Positions 14,559 through 19,417 of a DNA stretch of 19,417 bases are shown here, piece after piece. The stretch is from NCBI GenBank assembly GCA_958405565.1, contig CATYEN010000047.1, positions 1-19,417 of the forward strand, in the 5' to 3' direction. Position 1 is the stretch's first letter, and each line of letters opens with the position of its first letter. Below the pieces are notes generated by a model. The model worked only from the letters and a program-made list of their open reading frames with translations, did not search any database and had not been told where the DNA came from. Position numbers and translations under genes: made by a program. Source of the stretch: an uncultured Collinsella sp. (GTDB lineage Bacteria; Actinomycetota; Coriobacteriia; Coriobacteriales; Coriobacteriaceae).

Positions 14559-15959
14559 ATGGCTTCTTCTGATGCAACACAACGAGCAGTCCTTGCCGGA
14601 CTTTCGTGCGGGATCGGCCTTGCCGCTCCCGTGGTTATGTATGCCGCGACGCTACCGTTTTCGTCTGTGAACGAGACAGTCGTGGCGGGTGCGGTTCCCT
14701 TCGCCGTGGGCGCGGTGGCGGGCGTGGGTATCTATGCCGCCTCGCTGGGTATCTCCGAGTATCGTGCGCAGCGTGAAGAGCGTCTGTTCCAGCCCGATGC
14801 CATGGGCGGTGCCGCCAATCTCAATCAGCATCAAAGCGAGTTCAAGACCGCCTCGATTCCAGCTCAGCAGCAGGATGCGACTCCTTACGCTGCGGCTTCT
14901 GCTTCTCAGGCTCAGTCGGAGCAGTCTACCTCGGCATTCCTTTCCGGCCTGACTGGTGCGTTCCAGCGCCGTCATGCCGATGATGGTGTCCCTACCATCG
15001 CTCGAGCCGCAGATGCTATGGACGAGGCTGAGGCTTGGTCCATGATCGACAGCATGCTCGACGACGATTCGCCGGTTAGCTGCGACCCTGCGCGCTCGCG
15101 CGACGTCTATCAAGTCGCCATCGACGAGCTCACCAACGGCGGGCAGACCGGCTCCTTCAATCGCGATGACATCGCCGCCGCGGCGCGTGCCGTGTCAGGC
15201 TCCCAGGCCGCCCCTGCGGGCAGCACGGCGGCTTTCGTGGCACTCGTTGCCAACGCGGCAGCCAATAACGCCTACAGCTCTACCTCGGCGGACGCGAACG
15301 CTTCTGTCGATAATTCGTACGTTGATGAGGCCATGACCGCGGACGAGGAGGCCGTTGCCGCCCGCCGTGCCGCCGAAAGCTCGCTGTGGGGCGCTCCTGC
15401 CCAGCAGCAGGCGGCCGAGGCTGCGCCGTACAACGCAAACCTCGCCAGCATGCCTATCATCTCCGGTGCCGCGGACATCGATCTCGATGACCTCGATGAG
15501 CCTGCAGCCATCACCGCATCGATTGATGCCCAAGATCGCATCGACACCGGCGACCTTCCGGACGCTTCGCTCGAGGTTGATGTCCCCATGGCCGATTACT
15601 CGGGCCACGAGGACATGTGGGCCGCCGCCACCGCGATTCTGGATGAGATTGACGGGCCTGCTCCTGTTGCAGCCCCCGCTCCCGTCACTGCCCCTCAGCC
15701 TGCTGCCCCCGCCTATGTCGGCCGTCACAGCGCTGTGTTCCCCGAGGATACCGCCCGTATCTCGCGCGAGGGCATCGAGCGGGCCGAGGCTATTGCCGCC
15801 GGCATTATGGAAAATCGTCGTCACGAGCGCGTCAATCAGATCCTCGAGGAAGAGATCGAGCGCCTGCAGTCCTCTACCGCCAAGCGTACGGGCCGTGCCT
15901 ATCTGAGCGTTATCGAGGGCGGTACCGCCAGCTTCGCCCCGCTCCGCGCGGAGGCATAA
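14559..15959 (+). CDS. Membrane protein with two N-terminal TM helices and a long acidic low-complexity tail (unknown function)
   Basis: I do not recognise a family. The product has 466 residues. I chose ATG 14559 (MASSDATQRAV), preceded by GGGGAG about 5 bases upstream, rather than the in-frame ATG at 14532. Two hydrophobic segments, at about 11-33 (LAGLSCGIGLAAPVVMYAA) and about 41-65 (VVAGAVPFAVGAVAGVGIY), form a hairpin anchor. The rest is Ala/Asp/Glu/Ser-rich and mostly disordered, including a Pro-Ala segment near 375-395. Short conserved-looking pieces stand out: DEAEAWSMIDSMLDDDSPVS, SRDVYQVAIDELTNGG and a C-terminal helix, GIERAEAIAAGIMENRRHER. Those ordered pieces suggest protein-binding motifs on a long cytoplasmic tether. 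The VanZ gene follows after 7 bases, so the two are probably cotranscribed. Confidence 0.85.
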   Translation: MASSDATQRAVLAGLSCGIGLAAPVVMYAATLPFSSVNETVVAGAVPFAVGAVAGVGIYAASLGISEYRAQREERLFQPDAMGGAANLNQHQSEFKTASIPAQQQDATPYAAASASQAQSEQSTSAFLSGLTGAFQRRHADDGVPTIARAADAMDEAEAWSMIDSMLDDDSPVSCDPARSRDVYQVAIDELTNGGQTGSFNRDDIAAAARAVSGSQAAPAGSTAAFVALVANAAANNAYSSTSADANASVDNSYVDEAMTADEEAVAARRAAESSLWGAPAQQQAAEAAPYNANLASMPIISGAADIDLDDLDEPAAITASIDAQDRIDTGDLPDASLEVDVPMADYSGHEDMWAAATAILDEIDGPAPVAAPAPVTAPQPAAPAYVGRHSAVFPEDTARISREGIERAEAIAAGIMENRRHERVNQILEEEIERLQSSTAKRTGRAYLSVIEGGTASFAPLRAEA

Positions 15960-15966
15960 CTTCTGC

Positions 15967-16416
15967 ATGGTTAAGATCAATCGAAAATGGGCGGTTGTGA
16001 CCTGCCTGATGGCGCTCTTGATCTGGGGCAATTCGCTGGTTCCCGGCTCGGGGTCGGGCTCGCTGAGCCTAACGGTCATGGAAGCTATCCGCGGCTTCCT
16101 GCACGGCGTGGGACTTCCATATGCATGGGTGACCAACTTTGTTGTTCGCAAGTGCGCGCATTTTACCGAGTATATGGTGCTCGGCATCCTGGCAACGCAT
16201 GCCTTTGATTATGAGGGGCGGCGCACCTTTGACGTGCTGCTGCCCACGGCGGTGTTCCTGCTGCTCGTTCCCTCCATCGACGAGACGATTCAGCTCTTTG
16301 TGCCGGGACGTGCCGGCATGATCACCGATGTGATGATCGACTGTTGTGGAGCGGCAACGGGTGTTGTGCTCCGATATCTCTTACGGTCGCTGATGTGCGC
16401 CAAAAAAGCCGCCTAG
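15967..16416 (+). CDS. VanZ-family membrane protein
   Basis: The product has 149 residues with about four membrane helices. It carries the VanZ-like signature: RKCAHFTEYMVLG (about 59-71), then SIDETIQLFVPGRAGMITDV (about 102-121) in a long loop before the last helix. The family is named after the teicoplanin-resistance accessory protein VanZ, but most members occur outside resistance clusters and have no known role. No vanHAX genes are nearby, so a resistance role is not implied. The start ATG 15967 has GGAGG about 13 bases upstream, inside the end of the preceding gene. The last two codons and stop lie inside the left arm of the terminator hairpin. Confidence 0.87.
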   Translation: MVKINRKWAVVTCLMALLIWGNSLVPGSGSGSLSLTVMEAIRGFLHGVGLPYAWVTNFVVRKCAHFTEYMVLGILATHAFDYEGRRTFDVLLPTAVFLLLVPSIDETIQLFVPGRAGMITDVMIDCCGAATGVVLRYLLRSLMCAKKAA

Positions 16417-16448
16417 GACGTATTGTTTGGTCCTAGGCGGCCTTTTTT
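16408..16448 (+). terminator. Strong terminator overlapping the end of the VanZ gene
   Basis: A perfect 12-bp stem, GCCGCCTAGGAC (16408-16419) and GTCCTAGGCGGC (16430-16441), has a 10-base loop and is followed by a T6 run. The left arm contains the codons GCC GCC TAG, that is Ala-Ala-stop. An A6 tract precedes the stem, so it may also act for the minus strand (the ROK kinase gene). Confidence 0.92.
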
Positions 16449-16530
16449 ATTTGAGGGCTTATATGAGGCGTGATGGCGTTGTTCCGTAGGTCGGATTTGC
16501 CGCGCGCGCCACGCCCTGCGGGTGCGTCTG

Positions 16531-17421
16531 TTACTGAAGTGCCTGTGCGCCCAGGGCCAGGCAGCCCATAATGCCCTGTTTGCCCTCGAGGCTGTTGTTG
16601 ACGATATAGCTATCGATGTCGGCCATCTCGGACGTGACGATGTAGCCGTTGAGCATCTCGGCGCACTTCTTGCGCGCGAGCGGCACGATGGGGGTGTGAT
16701 CGGCCACGCCGCCACCGATGACGATCTTCTGCGGTGCGTAGCACAGGATGTAGGTCATGAGCGCCTGCGCCAGATAGCCGGCGAGCAGGTCCATGGCCTC
16801 CGGGTCATCGGCCATCTCTCCGGCGCTCTTGCCACCCCAGCGCTTTTTGACGCCGGGGCCGGCGATGAGGCCCTCGAGGCAGTTGTCGTGGAAGGGGCAG
16901 CCGCTGTGCTCGCCGATGGTGTCGCGCGGGTCGCGCGTGACCAGGATGTGGCCGGCCTCGGGATGCATCATGCCGTGCACGAGCTTACCGCCCGAGAGCA
17001 CGCCGGCGCCCACGCCGGTACCGATGGTCAGATACACCACGTCAGTGAGGCCCTGGGCGCAACCAAAGGTGACCTCGCCCAGGCAAGCGACGTTGACGTC
17101 GGTGTCGTAGCCGCAGGGAATATTGAGCTCGTTTTGGATGGTGCCCAGCAGGTCAAAGTAGCGCCATGCCGTTTTGGGCGTCTCCAGGATCTTGCCGTAT
17201 TGGGGCGAGGCAGGGTTGACTGCGGTGGGGCCAAAGGCGCCGATGCCCAGCGCGGCGATGCCCTTGTCGGCAAACCATGCGTTGACGGCCTCAACGGTCT
17301 CCTGCGGGGTCGTGGTCGCAATCTGCTCGCGTTCCAGGACCGTGCCGTCTGCATAGCCCGTGGCGCAGACCATCTTGGTGCCGCCGGCCTCGAGCGCTCC
17401 GATAAGCTGCTGCTCTGCCAT
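16531..17421 (-). CDS. ROK-family sugar kinase, probable fructokinase
   Basis: ROK kinases phosphorylate free hexoses in the cytoplasm with ATP. The product has 296 residues, a usual single-domain length. Visible features are the N-terminal phosphate-binding loop GALEAGGTKMVCATG (about 8-22), the likely catalytic aspartate in GYDTDVNVACLGE (D106 or D108), the second ATP loop LTIGTGVGAGV (131-141), and the ROK signature HPEAGH (153-158). H172, C175, H178 and C181 in EHSGCPFHDNCLEG form the zinc-site cluster of bacterial fructokinase-type ROK proteins. The absence of an N-terminal helix-turn-helix excludes the ROK repressor class. ATG 17421 has AGAGG upstream. A 34-bp dyad overlaps its promoter, so expression is probably controlled by a sugar-responsive repressor. 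Substrate choice (fructose, mannose or glucose) is inferred from family resemblance only. Confidence 0.9.
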   Translation of the reverse strand: MAEQQLIGALEAGGTKMVCATGYADGTVLEREQIATTTPQETVEAVNAWFADKGIAALGIGAFGPTAVNPASPQYGKILETPKTAWRYFDLLGTIQNELNIPCGYDTDVNVACLGEVTFGCAQGLTDVVYLTIGTGVGAGVLSGGKLVHGMMHPEAGHILVTRDPRDTIGEHSGCPFHDNCLEGLIAGPGVKKRWGGKSAGEMADDPEAMDLLAGYLAQALMTYILCYAPQKIVIGGGVADHTPIVPLARKKCAEMLNGYIVTSEMADIDSYIVNNSLEGKQGIMGCLALGAQALQ

Positions 17422-17459
17422 AGTGTTCCTCTCTCAGGGATGAGTTGTTCCGTGACTAA

Positions 17460-17495
17460 AGTATAGCGCTCTAAACCATTTAAGAAAGCGCTATA
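17460..17495 (-). promoter_or_regulatory. Promoter and operator-like dyad of the ROK kinase
   Basis: TATAGCGCT (17462-17470) and AGCGCTATA (17487-17495) are perfect 9-bp inverted arms 16 bases apart; the spacer has a partial inner dyad (TCTAAA/TTTAAGA). On the minus strand TATACT (17460-17465) is a good -10, and it overlaps the gene-proximal arm, so a protein bound there would block transcription. The -35 is poor. Confidence 0.55.
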
Positions 17496-17537
17496 AAAAG
17501 AGGCCTCGTAACGCGGCGGGCGGTGCGAGGTTTCTTT
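17495..17537 (-). terminator. Terminator of the aminotransferase gene
   Basis: AAAGAGGCCTCG (17497-17508) pairs with CGAGGTTTCTTT (17526-17537), 12 bp with two G-T pairs. On the minus strand a T5 run follows (complement of 17495-17499). It separates the aminotransferase from the ROK promoter, which begins immediately beyond it. Confidence 0.8.
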
Positions 17538-17562
17538 GGTACTTTTAGTTGTTGGGCCGTCC

Positions 17563-18744
17563 TTACCCGCGCGGCTTGATTTTATCTCGCAGGGACTTGA
17601 GGTTTTCGAGTGCGGCGTTGAGCGTCTCGTCACGCTTGGCAAAGTGGAAACGGATCAGGTGGTTGACGGGCTCGCGAAAGAAACTTGAGCCCGGCACGGC
17701 GCCCACGCCAACCTTGGAGGCGAGATCCTCGCAGAAGTCGAGGTCGCTGTCGAAGCCAAACTCAGAGATGTCCATCATGACGTAGTAGGCGCCCTGCGGC
17801 ACGTTATGCTTAAGACCGATGCTGTCGAGCCCCTGGCAGAACAGGTCGCGCTTAGCTGTGTAGAGGTCGAGGACCTCATCGTAATAGCTGTCGTCGAAGT
17901 TGAGGGCGGTGACGACGGCCTCCTGCAGGGGAGCGGCGGCGCCTACGGTGAGGAAGTCGTGGACCTTTTTGATGCGCTCGGTGATTTCGGCGGGAGCGAT
18001 GGTGTAGCCCAGGCGCCAACCGGTGATGGAGTAGGTCTTGGACAGCGAGCTGCAGCTGATGGTGCGCTCGAACATGCCGGGCAGCGTGGCCATATAGACA
18101 TGCTCGTGGGGCGCGTAAACGATGTGCTCGTAGACTTCGTCGGTAATGCAGTAGGCGTCGTATTTTTTGCACAGGTCGGCGATAAAGGTGAGCTCCTCGC
18201 GCGTAAAGACCTTGCCGCAGGGGTTGGAAGGGTTGCACAGGACGATGGCCTTGGGGTCGTTGTCGCGGAAGGCCGCCTCGAGGACCTCGCGATCGAAGTC
18301 GAACGTGGGCGGGTTGAGCGGCACGTAGATGGGCTCGGCACCCGAAAGGATCGTGTCGGCGCCGTAGTTCTCGTAGAACGGCGAGAAGATGACGACCTTG
18401 TCTCCGGGGTTCGTAACCGTCATCATGGCGGCCATCATGGCCTCGGTGGAGCCGCATGTGACTACGATATTTTCGTTGGGGTTGATCGGCATGCCCATAA
18501 AGTGCTCCTGCTTGGCGGCAAGCGCCTCACGCATGGCCTGGGAGCCCCAGGTGATGGAGTACTGGTGGTAAAGCGGCTTGGGGTCGGTGGCGATGGTGCT
18601 GAGGCTATTGAGCAGCTGCGCCGGGGGATCAAAGTCGGGGAAGCCCTGTGACAGGTTGACGGCGCCATACTTGTTGGAGATGCGCGTCATGCGACGGATG
18701 ACGGAATCGGTAAACGTTGCCGTGCGGTTGGAGAGTTCTTTCAT
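17563..18744 (-). CDS. PLP-dependent class I/II aminotransferase (kynurenine/methionine aminotransferase-like)
   Basis: The fold-type I aminotransferase moves an amino group between an amino acid and a 2-oxo acid in the cytoplasm. The product has 393 residues, the usual length. Visible features are AVNLSQGFPDFDPP (about 28-41), the NPSNPCGKVF motif before the PLP site, DEVYEHIVY (the PLP-ring aspartate) and SSLSKTYSITGWRLGY, with the Schiff-base lysine at about K236. A C-terminal arginine in the HLIRFHFAKRDETL region would bind the substrate carboxylate. NLSQGFPDF and the overall pattern resemble the kynurenine/glutamine/methionine-transaminating subgroup; exact substrates cannot be assigned. 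ATG 18744 (MKELSNRTATF) has AAAGGA at 5 bases; the upstream in-frame ATG at 18762 lacks this. A 12-bp dyad covers the 5' side of this ribosome binding site. Confidence 0.92.
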   Translation of the reverse strand: MKELSNRTATFTDSVIRRMTRISNKYGAVNLSQGFPDFDPPAQLLNSLSTIATDPKPLYHQYSITWGSQAMREALAAKQEHFMGMPINPNENIVVTCGSTEAMMAAMMTVTNPGDKVVIFSPFYENYGADTILSGAEPIYVPLNPPTFDFDREVLEAAFRDNDPKAIVLCNPSNPCGKVFTREELTFIADLCKKYDAYCITDEVYEHIVYAPHEHVYMATLPGMFERTISCSSLSKTYSITGWRLGYTIAPAEITERIKKVHDFLTVGAAAPLQEAVVTALNFDDSYYDEVLDLYTAKRDLFCQGLDSIGLKHNVPQGAYYVMMDISEFGFDSDLDFCEDLASKVGVGAVPGSSFFREPVNHLIRFHFAKRDETLNAALENLKSLRDKIKPRG

Positions 18745-18752
18745 GCCGGTCC

Positions 18753-18812
18753 TTTCGAGCATTTGCAGTGGGGCAAGTTTACTCCTATGAAACCGGTGGG
18801 AAATGCTCGAAA
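18753..18812 (-). promoter_or_regulatory. Long dyad in the 5' region of the aminotransferase gene, overlapping its SD
   Basis: TTTCGAGCATTT (18753-18764) and AAATGCTCGAAA (18801-18812) are perfect 12-bp inverted arms with 36 bases between them. In the minus-strand transcript the second arm ends in the AAA of the AAAGGA ribosome binding site. A third TTTCGAG copy lies just upstream (complement near 18815-18822). It could be an RNA hairpin that masks the SD, or an operator if transcription starts inside the loop. Confidence 0.5.
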
Positions 18813-18854
18813 TGGTCTCGAAAAACTCTTTTCAAAATTCTTGAAAATTGGGGC

Positions 18855-18883
18855 TTGCATCGCGTGGCGTTCCTTGCAATAAT
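18855..18883 (+). promoter_or_regulatory. Promoter of tRNA-His and downstream tRNAs
   Basis: TTGCAT (18855-18860) and AATAAT (18878-18883) are separated by 17 bases. The predicted start falls near 18890, about 20 bases before the tRNA. A 7-bp inverted repeat, TTTTCAA/TTGAAAA (18829-18847), lies immediately upstream. Confidence 0.6.
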
Positions 18884-18910
18884 AGTCGAGCGCGAAGCGC
18901 ACAGGACACG

Positions 18911-18987
18911 GTGGGTGTAGCTCAGTTGGCTAGAGCGACGGGTTGTGGTCCCGTAGGTCGAGGGTTCGAGTCCCTTTACCCACCCCA
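18911..18987 (+). tRNA. tRNA-His (anticodon GTG)
   Basis: Acceptor GTGGGTG (18911-18917) pairs with TACCCAC (18977-18983). The anticodon stem ACGGG/CCCGT encloses TTGTGGT with anticodon GTG. The discriminator is C73, and a G lies at position -1 (18910), both hallmarks of tRNA-His. CCA is encoded (18985-18987). Confidence 0.95.
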
Positions 18988-19009
18988 GTTCTTGCTTCGT
19001 GTTGATATC

Positions 19010-19085
19010 GGGTCGTTAGCTCAGTTGGTAGAGCAGGGGACTCTTAATCCCAAGGTCCAGGGTTCGACCCCCTGACGGCCCACCA
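19010..19085 (+). tRNA. tRNA-Lys (anticodon CTT), copy 1
   Basis: Acceptor GGGTCGT pairs with ACGGCCC. The D arm is intact and the anticodon loop is CTCTTAA with anticodon CTT. The T arm is canonical and CCA is encoded (19083-19085). It is 22 bases after tRNA-His and probably in the same transcript. Confidence 0.95.
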
Positions 19086-19098
19086 CACGATATCTCCT

Positions 19099-19124
19099 CT
19101 AAAGTCCGCCACGACGGACTTTAG
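19099..19124 (+). other. Hairpin between the two tRNA-Lys genes
   Basis: A perfect 10-bp stem, CTAAAGTCCG (19099-19108) and CGGACTTTAG (19115-19124), has a 6-base loop. No T run follows, so it is more likely a processing or spacing structure, or a weak terminator. Confidence 0.55.
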
Positions 19125-19128
19125 CTTT

Positions 19129-19204
19129 GGGTCGTTAGCTCAGTTGGTAGAGCAGGGGACTCTTAATCCCAAGGTCCAGGGTTCGACCCCCTGACGGCCC
19201 ACCA
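19129..19204 (+). tRNA. tRNA-Lys (anticodon CTT), copy 2
   Basis: The 76-base sequence is identical to copy 1, including encoded CCA (19202-19204). Its 3' part from 19185, with the following terminator, is repeated at 19363-19417. Confidence 0.95.
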
Positions 19205-19239
19205 AAGCATGTTTAGACGGTCAACGAAAGTTGGCCGTC
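19185..19239 (+). repeat. Direct repeat copy 1: tRNA-Lys 3' end plus terminator
   Basis: These 55 bases, from the T loop of tRNA-Lys copy 2 through CCA and into the terminator stem, recur without a mismatch at 19363-19417. The offset is 178 bases. Confidence 0.9.
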
Positions 19240-19247
19240 TTTTTTTG
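19215..19247 (+). terminator. Terminator of the tRNA-His/Lys cluster
   Basis: AGACGGTCAAC (19215-19225) pairs with GTTGGCCGTCT (19230-19240) with one T-G pair and a GAAA loop, followed by T7. Confidence 0.92.
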
Positions 19248-19362
19248 TTAACAGTACATGGGGTCGAACCCGTAAGGGCGCGGTGCTGAGGAAATGCGCG
19301 AGCATTTGCCAGCGCAGCGCGCAAGGCGCGAAGCGCCGCAGCGGCCGCCTGCGCAGCAGGCT
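19248..19362 (+). other. Hairpin-rich GC spacer between the tRNA-Lys 3'-end repeats
   Basis: No coding frame or family is recognised. It opens with GGGGTCGAACCC (19260-19271), the reverse complement of the tRNA-Lys T arm (GGGTTCGACCCC). Three compact hairpins follow: AAATGC-gcga-GCATTT (19292-19307), GGCGC-gaa-GCGCC (19325-19337) and GCCTGC-gca-GCAGGC (19347-19361). The composition is GC-rich and repetitive (GCGC, CGCAGC). Confidence 0.6.
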
Positions 19363-19417
19363 GACCCCCTGACGGCCCACCAAAGCATGTTTAGACGGTC
19401 AACGAAAGTTGGCCGTC
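19363..19417 (+). repeat. Direct repeat copy 2: partial tRNA-Lys 3' end plus terminator, cut by the window edge
   Basis: It is identical over 55 bases to 19185-19239. It carries the T-stem 3' half, acceptor 3' strand, CCA and most of the terminator, but no 5' half of a tRNA precedes it. It is therefore a 3'-end duplication and not a third tRNA gene. It may continue beyond the window. Confidence 0.9.

Noticed and set aside
15967..16416. Glycopeptide-resistance determinant
   Set aside because: VanZ-family membership alone does not imply resistance, and no vanH, vanA/B, vanX or vanRS genes are in the window.
19363..19417. Third tRNA-Lys gene
   Set aside because: Only the 3' part (T-arm half, acceptor strand, CCA) is present; the upstream sequence has no D arm or anticodon arm.

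Overview
The window is a gene-dense, GC-rich bacterial chromosome segment. Codon use is strongly GC3-biased. A CarD-family regulator, a Rho with a very long disordered N-terminal insert and the general gene style suggest a high-GC Gram-positive. My best guess is class Coriobacteriia (Collinsella-like); this is inference from overall appearance, since no search could be run.

Layout. (1) 1-700: a tRNA-Ala(CGC) with its own promoter and terminator, then a small coiled-coil/single-TM protein. (2) 776-6429: NAD salvage and proline metabolism. pncB (nicotinate phosphoribosyltransferase) and proB (glutamate 5-kinase) are followed by a proline-iminopeptidase-like hydrolase on the opposite strand, then proA (gamma-glutamyl phosphate reductase). 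proB and proA, which are usually adjacent, are here split by an enzyme that could release proline from peptides. (3) 6431-8966: an HD-domain protein, a Y1/HUH (REP-associated, RAYT-like) transposase and a CarD-family regulator, with near-identical 42-bp hairpin repeats among them. (4) 9309-14247: argS and rho, separated by a 529-bp gene-free stretch holding a terminator, a 150-bp inverted-repeat element, a degenerate hairpin repeat and the rho promoter. (5) 14559-16416: an unknown two-TM protein and a VanZ-family protein, probably an operon. (6) 16531-18744, minus strand: a ROK sugar kinase with an operator-like dyad over its promoter, and a class I/II aminotransferase with a dyad at its ribosome binding site. 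(7) 18910-19417: tRNA-His, two identical tRNA-Lys(CTT) genes, and a duplicated tRNA-Lys 3' end plus terminator around a hairpin-rich spacer.

The most unusual content is a family of small hairpin repeats. Each is a 5- to 10-bp inverted repeat enclosing a loop with GGGAC or GGGGAC. Three nearly identical copies begin at, or one base after, the stop codons of proA, the HD gene and carD, each in the orientation of its gene, and each lies between the stop codon and the intrinsic terminator. Two of them, in inverted orientation, bracket the transposase as 41/42-identical ends of a 1,280-bp unit. Relatives with different stems but the same loop core lie over the pncB stop codon, after proB and before rho. 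This looks like a REP/RAYT-type system with a preference for gene 3' ends.

Gene-free stretches over 300 bases: 8130-8480 (transposase upstream region, carD terminator, one hairpin repeat; the rest unrecognised), 8967-9308 (carD/argS divergent promoter region with several TGCAT-type sites), 11163-11691 (described above) and 14248-14558 (rho terminator, a good promoter and a small leader hairpin).
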